From assembly GCA_947566645.1 (NCBI GenBank), contig CANOKL010000008.1, forward strand, positions 1 to 64,000: 64,000 bases of DNA. Reading direction: 5' to 3'. A program made the translations under genes and the position numbers. The DNA comes from an uncultured Lachnospiraceae bacterium (GTDB taxonomy: Bacteria > Bacillota > Clostridia > Lachnospirales > Lachnospiraceae). Numbering within the stretch: the first letter of the stretch is position 1; every line of letters starts with the position of its first letter. Below, piece by piece: positions 26,994-36,078 of the stretch. Below the pieces are notes generated by a model. That model saw only the letters and a program-made list of their open reading frames with translations. It was not told where the DNA came from and did not search any database.

Positions 26994-27461
26994 TTAAAAA
27001 TCGAACGCAAGGCGGATGAGCGCTATATCGCCTTTTTGAAATACCTTAAGAGTTTCATCCGGAAGCTCTATGGTCACTGTGGTATCATCATAATCCTTCA
27101 GTATTCCTGTAAATTCCTTACTCTTATCAATCATGCGGTAGGTTCTTACCTCTACCTCACTGCCAAGGCTCCTCTTAAAATCCTTCTCTTTCTTAAGGGG
27201 CCTGCCAAGACCCGGAGAACTCACCTCCATGATATAGGAATCTTCAATATAATCCTGTTCATCCAGAATGTCTGACAGTCTCCTGCTTACTGCCTCGCAG
27301 TCATCAATGGTAATGCCTCCCGGCTTGTCGATATATGCACGCAGATACCAGGTGCCGCCTTCCTTCACATACTCCACATCCACAAGCTCAAATCCGTATT
27401 CCTCCATTATGGGGAGCAGGATCTCTTCCGTCTTCTGTTCGTAAATTTCTCTTTTTGACAA
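26994..27461 (-). CDS. rimP: Ribosome maturation factor RimP
   Basis: 155 residues from a TTG at 27461 (GGAAAGGAAG 8 bases upstream), giving (M)SKREIYEQKTEEILLPIMEE. The frame is open for 55 further codons, but that part covers the leader hairpin and the promoter. Two-domain RimP: GFELVDVEYVKEGGTWYLRAYIDKPGGITIDDCE (about 18-50; family core E-V-xx-G-xx-LR-IDKPGGI) and the Sm-like C-terminus (YRMIDKSKEFTGILKDYDD). Helps assemble the 30S subunit. First gene of the nusA operon. Confidence 0.93.
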   Translation of the reverse strand: MSKREIYEQKTEEILLPIMEEYGFELVDVEYVKEGGTWYLRAYIDKPGGITIDDCEAVSRRLSDILDEQDYIEDSYIMEVSSPGLGRPLKKEKDFKRSLGSEVEVRTYRMIDKSKEFTGILKDYDDTTVTIELPDETLKVFQKGDIALIRLAFDF

Positions 27462-27532
27462 TGCAAAACTTCCTTTCCTGACATTTTCACACCAGCTTAA
27501 AACATTCATCTGACGTTTTTTGTCGTATGTCC

Positions 27533-27571
27533 GGCAATAAAGAAGAGTGAACTTTTTCTGTTCACTCTTCC
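27533..27571 (-). promoter_or_regulatory. Weak terminator-like hairpin in the rimP-nusA leader
   Basis: Minus strand: GAAGAGTGAAC, loop AGAAAAA, GTTCACTCTTC, followed by TTTATTG (a broken U-tract). It begins about 20 bases after the predicted start point and about 80 bases before the rimP start. A perfect 11-bp stem with a poor U-tract is what NusA-dependent terminators look like, and NusA autoregulation through a leader terminator is known in Bacillus subtilis. Confidence 0.65.
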
Positions 27572-27597
27572 GCCGGGTCATTATGTAACTATAGAGG

Positions 27598-27626
27598 ATT
27601 ATAGCACTGATTCCGTGGAAAATCAA
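27598..27626 (-). promoter_or_regulatory. Sigma-A promoter of the rimP-nusA-infB operon
   Basis: TTGATT (27626..27621), 17 bases, TATAAT (27603..27598) on the minus strand, just after the stop of the upstream secreted-protein gene. Confidence 0.8.
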
Positions 27627-27635
27627 GGAATTTTT

Positions 27636-30143
27636 TTAACGGCTCCATCTTGCATAGAGTACTTTATTCCCTGTACTTCCTTTCTTGATTTTTGTCACCT
27701 TCTTTTTGTACTTGCTGTCACTGTACCATCCCTTAAAAGTATAGCCCTTCCTGACAGGCTTTTTCAGGCTGATTGTCTTCGTTGTCACCTGATAGGTCTT
27801 TGGATTCTTTTTATGATTCTTTCCGCCTTTCAGCTTATAGGTGATCTTATATTTCTTAACTGACCACTTTGCATACAGAGTCTTATTTCCCGTACTGCCG
27901 GCCTGGATCACGGATACTTTCTTTTTATATTTGCTGTCACTGTACCATCCCTTAAAGGTGCATCCCTTCCTGGTGGGATTCTTTAAGGAAATTTTTGATG
28001 AGGTAATGTAGTAGCCTGAAGGATTTTTCTTATTATTTTTCCCTCCTCCCAGCTTATAGGTGATCTTATACCTTGCAGGGGTCCACTTGGCATAGAGTGT
28101 CTTAATTCCGCCGTCAACAGTTGTCAGATTCCTCACAATATCCTGATCCTGATAGACAGCAGAACCTCCGGGAGTCTCCGCCCATCCTGCGAAATGATAG
28201 CCTGGCTTCGTATAAGCATTCGGACGCAGGATAACGGAACCGCCGTATTTACAGACAGTATCTGCCATACTTCCGCCAGAACCCCCGTTTTTATCATACC
28301 GGATCCGATAAGTATTTGCCGTCCAGTGCGCATACAGGGTATGATCCTTTTCCCGCACCTGGTCATCCTCTGTTTTTTCCGAACCGTTCACAGAGTGTGT
28401 GAACCAGCCAGCGAACTGATAACCTGCCCGGACGGGTACCGGCATGGTTCCGTATGTATTTCCCAGTTCAATTTCTTTTGTCTCTGCTAATTCAGTACCT
28501 CCATTGGCATCAAAGGTAACCTTATATTTTTCTCTTGATACATTCACCGTACATACGGCTGTTTTCCCGTTTCCGGTCAAAGCGGTTATCTTCGCTGTTC
28601 CTTCCGCTCTTCCGGTTACTGCTCCATTTGCATCTACCACTGCCACATTCGTATTGTCTGAAGTCCATTGAACCTGGGAAGATGCCCCCGCGGGGACAAG
28701 CTTATAGCTTATGGTTTTGGATTTTCCGATTCCAAGCTTCATACTGTCTGTACCAAGAAGAATCTGTGACGGGGCAATGGAAAAGGGAACCGGCACACTG
28801 TACCTTGCAGCTTTTTCCTCGAATTGCGGTGACGTGCAGAGCATGTATTCAAGCTGGTCTCCGTGCTTCCTGCTGCCGTACAGATATCCTTCCTCTGTAT
28901 TTGATACCTTTTCACAGATCCTTACATCGCTGCTGCCGTCCACGGACATCTTCCGCAGCTCCGTGGCGGTATTATAATACAACTCCCCGTCCTGAAGGAA
29001 TAATCCGGAATAGGCGCCTGGCCAGTAGTATTGGTCTGGATCATCCCAGTCCGTCCATTCTCCCAGATCCTTTAGCTTTTCAGGGGCTCCATAGGTTTCC
29101 TGACAGAAGATAAATCCATGGTCAATCCTTCCTTTCTCATCCCGTTCATTTTTTATATAGTACATACTGCTTCCGTCCAGGATAATCTGCGAAATAATAT
29201 CCGTCCAGTAGTAATCATCATACCTGTTGTCATCACAATCAATCAAAAGATCCCATCCATAATGTCCCTGGGCTCTGCCGTAAAGTATCTCGTAATCACT
29301 CAGCAGGAAAAACTCATGTCCTACTCTTCCCAGCCTGTCATACACCGGATCATCCCATGTACAGTCTACATGGTAATAGCTTCCGTTCAGCTTAAGGATA
29401 TTCCATGCATGGTTCATGGGATCGCTTCCAGTTACATGGCACTCCAGCCCCATCTTATTCATAATGTAGGAATATGCATAAGCATAGGCCTGGCAGACTC
29501 CGATTTTGTTTCTGATAATCCCTCCGCTGCGGAAGGAGTCCTCTGGCAGTGTATCCGCCAGAAGGTTATCATTATCATATTCGTACTCATATACAAAATA
29601 GTCATGAATTCTCAGTGCTTTTGTCTCGTCGTCCATTTCGTCGGAAACCTGCTGCATAATCTCGCTCACATCACTGTCAATACTCAGGCAGTATGCTTTT
29701 GTCTCCTCCAGGGACATGGGATTTTCAATCTCGACACGGGTATAGGTATTCGTCAGACGGTTATAGTAGCAGTCCAGGTCAATCCCGTTGCTGAGATAGG
29801 GCGAAAAGTATACAAGCCTGTAGATCTTATAATCCGCGGCATCTATATTCATATCTGTTACATTAAGCTCCGGTTCTCCCTCCAGAAGAGCGGTTTTCAT
29901 CTTCCCTTCCAGCTCTAAAAAAAGTTCCGTCTCTGTTCCACTGTATGGTACTGTTCCGTTGTATGGCTGTATGCCATCCGCATCCTCTTCCACCCGGGGA
30001 TCCGGGATGTTCTCCGGCAGCGGCTCCAGCCCCGTGGGGTAGATCATCTCCGGTTCTGCGGCCTTCTCGCCTGCATAGGCCGGGAAGGAAAAAAGAAAGG
30101 CGGCAAGCAATGCCATAATCCATAATCTCCAGTATCTTCTCAT
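27636..30143 (-). CDS. Secreted transglutaminase-like protein with BIG2 and InlB-type repeats
   Basis: 835 residues. Signal peptide (about 1-24, ending PAYAG). Transglutaminase-like domain (about 150-290) with the full triad pattern: Cys217 (GVCQAYAYAYSYIM), His245 (MNHAWNIL) and Asp260 (HVDCTWDDP). A beta-rich spacer follows, then one BIG2 domain (about 460-537) and four Listeria/Bacteroides-type repeats (about 540-835), each ending with LYA-W. In gut Firmicutes such proteins are surface or secreted proteins that may cross-link or cleave proteins; the substrate is unknown. Leader contains 12-bp direct repeats. Confidence 0.85.
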   Translation of the reverse strand: MRRYWRLWIMALLAAFLFSFPAYAGEKAAEPEMIYPTGLEPLPENIPDPRVEEDADGIQPYNGTVPYSGTETELFLELEGKMKTALLEGEPELNVTDMNIDAADYKIYRLVYFSPYLSNGIDLDCYYNRLTNTYTRVEIENPMSLEETKAYCLSIDSDVSEIMQQVSDEMDDETKALRIHDYFVYEYEYDNDNLLADTLPEDSFRSGGIIRNKIGVCQAYAYAYSYIMNKMGLECHVTGSDPMNHAWNILKLNGSYYHVDCTWDDPVYDRLGRVGHEFFLLSDYEILYGRAQGHYGWDLLIDCDDNRYDDYYWTDIISQIILDGSSMYYIKNERDEKGRIDHGFIFCQETYGAPEKLKDLGEWTDWDDPDQYYWPGAYSGLFLQDGELYYNTATELRKMSVDGSSDVRICEKVSNTEEGYLYGSRKHGDQLEYMLCTSPQFEEKAARYSVPVPFSIAPSQILLGTDSMKLGIGKSKTISYKLVPAGASSQVQWTSDNTNVAVVDANGAVTGRAEGTAKITALTGNGKTAVCTVNVSREKYKVTFDANGGTELAETKEIELGNTYGTMPVPVRAGYQFAGWFTHSVNGSEKTEDDQVREKDHTLYAHWTANTYRIRYDKNGGSGGSMADTVCKYGGSVILRPNAYTKPGYHFAGWAETPGGSAVYQDQDIVRNLTTVDGGIKTLYAKWTPARYKITYKLGGGKNNKKNPSGYYITSSKISLKNPTRKGCTFKGWYSDSKYKKKVSVIQAGSTGNKTLYAKWSVKKYKITYKLKGGKNHKKNPKTYQVTTKTISLKKPVRKGYTFKGWYSDSKYKKKVTKIKKGSTGNKVLYARWSR

Positions 30144-30218
30144 GTTTTCAAAACCTCCTGCTTTTGTTTTAACTCTTTTTCCTGTTTGTTATTTGCTGTA
30201 CAGGTTCTTTCATTTTTC

Positions 30219-30262
30219 CGCTCACTAATTCGCTCATTAATTCGCTCACAATTCGCTCATTT
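30219..30262. repeat. 12-bp direct repeats upstream of the transglutaminase-like gene
   Basis: CGCTCACTAATT (30219-30230), CGCTCATTAATT (30231-30242), CGCTCACAATT (30243-30253), CGCTCATTT (30254-30262): four head-to-tail units about 80-120 bases before the start, an iteron-like spacing of about one helix turn. Confidence 0.75.
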
Positions 30263-30319
30263 GAAGTATACTTTTCACCTGCTCCCTATTCACTCGAACT
30301 CACTAAAACGATTCATTTT

Positions 30320-31813
30320 TTATATGCAATCCGGGTATTTTTCAATTATACACGTATGAATATCCTTCTTCTTATCATAATTAATTGCCACAAGAAGAAT
30401 TTCCCCTGTATAGCTTTTCAGCCAGTCCATATATTTTTTATCCTTGATCTGCCTGACAGCCCCTTCGGCAGACTTGTTCCATTTTAACTCAATCAGCAGT
30501 GCCGGACAGTCTGCATTTTTCTTCGGAAGGTAAACCACATCAGCAAATCCCCTTCCACTCGGAAATTCCCTGACCGGCTTCGCATAGTACGCCCGCGCAC
30601 TGGCATATGCAACATAGAGTGCACAGGCCATACTGCTGCCCCATCCACCGACCTTCACTGCACGGAGAAACTCCTGCTCTATCTCCTGGTTCGGAATGAA
30701 TACTGTACTGTTTCTCTCATCATAGGTCAGATATCCCAGATGAACTAACAGGGTCAGAACATCATCCTTCGTATAAAAGGTAGTCATATCATTCTGAAAG
30801 ATCGTCGGGTCGATCCTGCACTGCCCACCGCCCAGCATCTCCATAACAGCTTCCCTGAGCCCATCAAAATTCCGCTCAATATAAACCTTTAATGCCTCAT
30901 AGGTCTCCGTACCTGTCCAGTAGCTTTTAAACTTTTTCCAGGTCAGGGCATCTACAACAGATTTGGGGTTATAGATATGGGTATCACCCATCTGATATCC
31001 GTCATACCATCTTGCCATCTCTGCGAAATCCACATCATATTTCCTGCATTGCTCCTGTACTTCCTTTTCTGTAAATCCAAAATATTCACTAAGATTCCTG
31101 GGATCTGTTACGGAATACTCGTCAAAAACATTAATCGCCGAATGTTCTCCATATTTTTTAATCGGAAATATCCCGGTCATATATGCCAGTTTCACATATT
31201 CAGAACCTTTGAAAAGCCCCCTTAAAAAATCAAGATATTTTTTCTGCACTTCTGTATTCTCTTTTGCCAGCCGGAATACACAGTCCCATTCGTCAATAAT
31301 AAAAATGAATTCCTCTCCCGTATGGGCATAAATCTGCTCTAACACTCCTGGTAATCCATAAGAATCCTGTGCACAGTCAACATATTCCTCAAACTCTGCC
31401 TCTAACTCCCTGATAATCACATCCTGAATCCTTTTGATAAAAACGGATATATGAGATTCATCAAATAAAAATCTCTGCACATCAAACCGGATTACATTAT
31501 GCTGGTTTAAATTCGATTTGTACGCATTTATCCGCCTGGTTTCCCGGACCATGTCTGATACCGTTTTATGCTGCTTCGATACATCCAGATCCGCAAACAG
31601 TTCCCTGGAATCACATCCTTTGCTGTAATAGGCAGAGAGCATATCTGCGGCCATGGATTTTCCAAAACGGCGCGGCCGGCTGACACATATATTCTTCCTC
31701 TGTGTATTTAAAACACTGTTTGTATAATCGATTAGTCCGCTCTTGTCTACATAGACCGGCGAGTTCACAGCCTCTTTGAACTGACGGTTCCCTGGATTTA
31801 CATACAGTCCCAT
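30320..31813 (-). CDS. AAA-ATPase-like protein with PD-(D/E)XK nuclease domain
   Basis: 497 residues of the large group common in gut Bacteroides and Clostridia (AAA-ATPase_like plus PDDEXK_9). N-terminal GLYVNPGNRQFKEAVNSPVYVDKSGLI (family opening), a P-loop at 45-53 reading SRPRRFGKS (classical G replaced by R in the middle), a Walker B-like FIFIIDEWD (about 168), and a C-terminal nuclease core GFADVVYLPKK...PALLIELKWNKS (D and E-x-K, about 425-450). Function is not established; many copies per genome are usual. Single gene, minus strand. Confidence 0.85.
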   Translation of the reverse strand: MGLYVNPGNRQFKEAVNSPVYVDKSGLIDYTNSVLNTQRKNICVSRPRRFGKSMAADMLSAYYSKGCDSRELFADLDVSKQHKTVSDMVRETRRINAYKSNLNQHNVIRFDVQRFLFDESHISVFIKRIQDVIIRELEAEFEEYVDCAQDSYGLPGVLEQIYAHTGEEFIFIIDEWDCVFRLAKENTEVQKKYLDFLRGLFKGSEYVKLAYMTGIFPIKKYGEHSAINVFDEYSVTDPRNLSEYFGFTEKEVQEQCRKYDVDFAEMARWYDGYQMGDTHIYNPKSVVDALTWKKFKSYWTGTETYEALKVYIERNFDGLREAVMEMLGGGQCRIDPTIFQNDMTTFYTKDDVLTLLVHLGYLTYDERNSTVFIPNQEIEQEFLRAVKVGGWGSSMACALYVAYASARAYYAKPVREFPSGRGFADVVYLPKKNADCPALLIELKWNKSAEGAVRQIKDKKYMDWLKSYTGEILLVAINYDKKKDIHTCIIEKYPDCI

Positions 31814-32024
31814 GCCATCACTCCTCCTTAATCTTATCAGTGCATTTATAATCAGATATCCGGCTCTGCTGCTTCAAATTGTTTACCTCTTACCATTGTA
31901 GTATACCGCAGCCTTCAGATATAATCAAACTAAAAATCAAAAAATCCGATAGTCCCCTGGGTACTATTCACGGACTAACCGTCCGCTCATAGTAACAATG
32001 CGCAGACCAGCGAACATAACAACA

Positions 32025-32053
32025 TTGACTTCCAATTTTTTTTAGGGTAGAAT
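32025..32053 (+). promoter_or_regulatory. Sigma-A promoter of the large BIG2 protein gene
   Basis: TTGACT (32025-32030), 17 bases, TAGAAT (32048-32053), about 45 bases before the start. Confidence 0.7.
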
Positions 32054-32102
32054 TGAATTATCACTACAAAGTATGTGCAAAAAGCAAAAGGAGGAGAGAA
32101 AT

Positions 32103-35072
32103 ATGGGAAAAGATGTATCGGATTATGATTTTCCGTGGAAACCAGCAAGGGCGGCCAGGCGTCTGACCGCTTTCTTTTTAGCAGTATTGCTGACAGTAAC
32201 ACTGCTGCCGGTAAATATATCTGCCAAAGCAGTGGAGAACGCCCCGGTTCTTACCATAGGAGGAACGGTGGTTTTGCCGGAAAATGCCGGAGACTATGGT
32301 TTTTCATCTATGGAGACATCAGATGATGCCATTACCTTAACCACAGATGGACAGGTATCCATTGACAGTACACTTGAAACAGAAGGGAATCTGATCATTA
32401 CAGGTTCAGGCAGTCTTTCTATAAACGCAGGCGGCAAAGCACATGGTATCTCTGTAGAGGGTGACTTGACCATTACAGGAACCGGTATAACCGTATCTGC
32501 GGGAAGAAATGCTGCCATATATTCTACCGGAGACATTTACATAGAAAACAGCTATGTAAAGGCCATGGGACGCAAAGGCACAAAAGGGATCATTGCCGGC
32601 AAGGCTGTGACCACTTCCGGATCCTGGGTCGAGAGTACTGGCATGAATTATGATCTCGGGATGGCTGAAAACAGTATTGTATTTCAGGAGCAGGAAGGCG
32701 TGATGACCGGAAGCATAACAGGAGGCGAGGCCGAATCCGGCGGTATGCTTCTTCCCTGCAGTGCAGCGCTTCCTGGCGACCTGGAAATTCCGGAGGATAC
32801 CCTGCTTGTAATCCAGGAAGGCCGGACTCTTACCGTCCCGGCAGACCATACACTGACTGTATCCGGCATGATCGAAAATTCCGGCACAATTACTATAGAG
32901 GGAAATCTGGAAGATCCCGGGGAGCAGATTGAAAATGTAGATAAGGGAAAGGTGACCGGCGTAGAGGTATCAGAGATTACACTGGATACGGAGGAAGCAG
33001 ACTTAAATGTTGGAGAAAGCATTGTGCTTTCTGCCACTATTGTTCCCTATTATGCGGAAAATCAAACGATTACCTGGTCTTCCAGCGATGGCAGTATCGC
33101 ATCCGCTGAAAACGGAACCGTAAAAGCCCTGCACTCCGGAGAAGCAGTCATTACAGCCAGTACAGCAAACGGAAAAACAGCGGAATGCACCATTACTGTC
33201 CCGGGAACAAAAGTCACAGGTGTCAGTCTGGATCCGTCTGAAGCACAGATGCATATAGGCGAAACCCTGCAGCTTGAAGAGACCGTCATTCCGGAGAACG
33301 CGGACAATCAAAATGTTATGTGGTCATCTAGTAATGAAGCTGTTGCTTCTGTAGATGAAGATGGTCTTGTAACCGCAGAAGATGCCGGAACTGCCATCAT
33401 TACTGTTACCACAGAGGACGGAGGTAAAACGGCACAATGTACCATTACGGTACTTAAAATACCCGTTACAGGAGTCAGCCTGAATCAGACTACGGCAGAG
33501 CTTCGTGTAAAACAGACTCTCCAACTTACAGAAACAGTAACTCCGGAAAACGCAGACAATCAAAACGTCTCATGGAGCTCCAGCGATGAAGCTGTGGCTT
33601 CTGTAGATGAAGATGGTCTTGTAACTGCAGAAGATGCCGGAACTGCCATCATTACTGTTACCACAGAGGACGGAGATAAAACGGCACAATGTACCATTAC
33701 AGTCCTTAAAACAGCCGTCACCGGAGTAAGCCTTGACCAGACTGTGGCACATATGTATGTAAGAGAGACTCTGCAACTTAAGGAAACGGTAGCCCCGGAG
33801 AACGCAGACAACAAAGATGTAACATGGAGCTCTAGCGATGAAGCTGTGGCTTCTGTAAATGAGAATGGACTTGTAACTGCAAAAAATGCCGGAACTGCTA
33901 CGATTACCGTTACCACAGAGGACGGCGGCAAAACGGCAGAATGTGTCATTACAGTAGAAGCAGTGCCGGTTCAGCAGATAAAACTAGAACCAATATCCAC
34001 AACCCTTCCATTGGGGAAAACGCTCGCTCTGAAGTCACAGGTTTTACCGGAAAATGCAACAAATCCCGGGATTACCTGGACCTCCAGTGAACCTTCCATT
34101 GCTTCTGTAGATGCAGACGGAACCGTGAAAGCATTAAAGACCGGAACGGTTACCATTACAGCTGCAGCTGTAGATGGAAGCGGTATTACGGGAACCAGTG
34201 AGATTACTGTCATCGTAATTCCGGTTACCGGTATAAAGCTGAACCGGACCACTGCTTCCATACAGGACGACGGCACAATCACACTTCATGCAGAAGTCCT
34301 CCCGGCTGATGCGACATACAAAACCATTACCTGGAGATCTGACAACCCACAGGTAGCAGCTGTAGATGCAAAAGGAAAAGTAACCGCAGTAAAGACCGGA
34401 ACTGCCCGGATTATTGCCACCTCCGCAGACGGCAAAAAGGAAGCCGTATGTACGGTAACCGTAACGCCTCCGGACAAAGCTGCAAACGCTGTGGCACTTA
34501 ATAAAAAGATCGGAATATTCTGGAACACGAAAAAGAAGAGCATGATTGTTTCCTGGGGAAAGGCTCCTGATGCCGACGGCTATGAAGTCTATGCAGCAGA
34601 GTGCGGAACCAGCATGAAGCTTGTAAAAACTATCACCAATCCGAAGACCCATTCCTTTATATTAAAGAAGGTGAATGGCAGGAAGCTGAAAGCCCAGAAA
34701 TCCTATAAAGCCCTGGTAAGAGCATACCGCATTTTCAATGGCAAAAAGCAGTATCTTGCAAAGAGCTATTCTGTACATGCAGTAACGGATTCCAATAAAA
34801 AGTATACGAATGTAAAAAAACTGACAGTATCCCCAAAGACCCTGTCATTAAAACGGGAAAAGAGTAAAAAACTAGTTGTTAGAGCTGTTTCCCAGAACCG
34901 GAGCAGACGGCGGCTGGGGCATATCCAGAAGCTTCGCTACTTCACAACTGACAGCAAAGTTGCAACCGTATCAGGGAATGGTGTCATCCGGGCAGTTGGA
35001 AAAGGAAGCTGTACCGTTTATGTTCTCTCCATCAATGGCATGAAGGCCTCAGTAAAGGTAACTGTAAAATAG
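32103..35072 (+). CDS. Large secreted protein with six BIG2 (Ig-like) domains
   Basis: 989 residues from ATG 32103 behind GGAGGAG. Signal peptide with a long basic lead (about 20-50, hydrophobic LTAFFLAVLLTVTLL, ending SAKA). A beta-helix-like region (about 55-280) rich in LTI/ISVEG/LTITGTG repeats like carbohydrate-binding or autotransporter-like modules, then six BIG2 domains (about 300-805; each with ITWSS-D-xVAxVD-xG-V-A--AGTA-ITVTT), a fibronectin-like segment (about 820-900) and a final BIG2-like domain to the end. Three consecutive domains are nearly identical at the DNA level. Probably a surface adhesin or matrix protein; no sortase motif seen. Confidence 0.85.
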   Translation: MGKDVSDYDFPWKPARAARRLTAFFLAVLLTVTLLPVNISAKAVENAPVLTIGGTVVLPENAGDYGFSSMETSDDAITLTTDGQVSIDSTLETEGNLIITGSGSLSINAGGKAHGISVEGDLTITGTGITVSAGRNAAIYSTGDIYIENSYVKAMGRKGTKGIIAGKAVTTSGSWVESTGMNYDLGMAENSIVFQEQEGVMTGSITGGEAESGGMLLPCSAALPGDLEIPEDTLLVIQEGRTLTVPADHTLTVSGMIENSGTITIEGNLEDPGEQIENVDKGKVTGVEVSEITLDTEEADLNVGESIVLSATIVPYYAENQTITWSSSDGSIASAENGTVKALHSGEAVITASTANGKTAECTITVPGTKVTGVSLDPSEAQMHIGETLQLEETVIPENADNQNVMWSSSNEAVASVDEDGLVTAEDAGTAIITVTTEDGGKTAQCTITVLKIPVTGVSLNQTTAELRVKQTLQLTETVTPENADNQNVSWSSSDEAVASVDEDGLVTAEDAGTAIITVTTEDGDKTAQCTITVLKTAVTGVSLDQTVAHMYVRETLQLKETVAPENADNKDVTWSSSDEAVASVNENGLVTAKNAGTATITVTTEDGGKTAECVITVEAVPVQQIKLEPISTTLPLGKTLALKSQVLPENATNPGITWTSSEPSIASVDADGTVKALKTGTVTITAAAVDGSGITGTSEITVIVIPVTGIKLNRTTASIQDDGTITLHAEVLPADATYKTITWRSDNPQVAAVDAKGKVTAVKTGTARIIATSADGKKEAVCTVTVTPPDKAANAVALNKKIGIFWNTKKKSMIVSWGKAPDADGYEVYAAECGTSMKLVKTITNPKTHSFILKKVNGRKLKAQKSYKALVRAYRIFNGKKQYLAKSYSVHAVTDSNKKYTNVKKLTVSPKTLSLKREKSKKLVVRAVSQNRSRRRLGHIQKLRYFTTDSKVATVSGNGVIRAVGKGSCTVYVLSINGMKASVKVTVK

Positions 35073-35103
35073 AAATGTTCCTGATACAGCAGACAGGAAA
35101 GAA

Positions 35104-35140
35104 CAAGGCTGGAAATTCACAGTTTCCAGCCTTGTCCTTT
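35104..35140 (+). terminator. Intrinsic terminator after the BIG2 gene
   Basis: CAAGGCTGGAAA (35104-35115), loop TTCACAG, TTTCCAGCCTTG (35123-35134), then TCCTTT. Confidence 0.8.
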
Positions 35141-35262
35141 CCTTCTTGGTCAATTCTAATTCCCCTGCCACTTTTCTGACCCCTAACAGAGCTTATGTTA
35201 TGGCTCGGGTCTGAACTGCAACGTAAGTTATACCCCAAATTCTGTATTACAGGCATTCCCTA

Positions 35263-35290
35263 TTGTGATTTGAAAAATAAGGTTTATAAT
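35263..35290 (+). promoter_or_regulatory. Promoter of the two-component operon
   Basis: TTGTGA (35263-35268), 16 bases, TATAAT (35285-35290), about 90 bases before the response regulator. Confidence 0.5.
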
Positions 35291-35379
35291 AAAAGACAGA
35301 AAGACTTAAGTGTTTCAAACTAACGACAGAAGCAGTGACAGCAAGTGACAGTATTGGAAGGATTACGGAGGAAGGATAA

Positions 35380-36078
35380 ATGTACCGTGCAGCGATCTGC
35401 GATGATGATGCAAAGGTGCGCCTGTTTCTGCGCAGGGCGGTGGAACAGGCGGAAATAGACTGCGAGATTGACGAGTTCCCTGACGGGCATAAGCTGCTTA
35501 TGGAATATAAGGGCTATGATCTGCTTTTCCTGGATATCGACATGCCGGGTGCAGACGGAATTCAGACCGCGGAGAGGATCCGCAGAACAGACCGGCGGGT
35601 AAAGATCATCTATGTCACCGGCTATCAGGACTATATGGAGCGGTCCTTTGCGGTGCATCCTTTTGCATTCCTTGTAAAGCCGGTACGCGCAGATGCGGTC
35701 ATACGGCAGATTAGGGAAGCCCTTCTGTACGAAAAAGCCAGCAAAAGAGATTCTGTGATCCGGCTCCAGACGGCAGAGGGTATAGAAGAATTTTTAGTAT
35801 CAGACATTTATTATCTGGAATACCAGAACCGGAAAATCCGTCTTGTGGCAAGGGACCGTGTTCACATGCTCAGAGGGAAAATATCTGTGTTATCTGAGAA
35901 GCTTACACCCTACGGATTTGCATCACCCCATAAAAGCTTTTCTGTGAATCTCTTCCATGTGAAAGCAATCCGGGGATACGATATTCATATGGCAAATGGG
36001 GACACAGTACCGCTGTCTCAGAAGCGTTCCTCCATGTTCCGGGGACTTCTGGGAAAATATCAGGGGGATATCATATGA
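35380..36078 (+). CDS. LytTR-family response regulator
   Basis: 232 residues. Receiver domain (1-115) with acidic pocket DDD at 8-10, phospho-acceptor Asp52 (LLFLDIDMPG) and Lys100 (FLVKPV); LytTR DNA-binding domain (about 130-228) with DIYYLEYQNRKIRLV and SPHKSFSVNLFHVKAI. Such regulators (AgrA, VirR, LytR) bind pairs of 9-bp direct repeats. ATG 35380 after GGAGGAAGG. Stop overlaps the start of the histidine kinase (ATGA). Confidence 0.94.
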   Translation: MYRAAICDDDAKVRLFLRRAVEQAEIDCEIDEFPDGHKLLMEYKGYDLLFLDIDMPGADGIQTAERIRRTDRRVKIIYVTGYQDYMERSFAVHPFAFLVKPVRADAVIRQIREALLYEKASKRDSVIRLQTAEGIEEFLVSDIYYLEYQNRKIRLVARDRVHMLRGKISVLSEKLTPYGFASPHKSFSVNLFHVKAIRGYDIHMANGDTVPLSQKRSSMFRGLLGKYQGDII

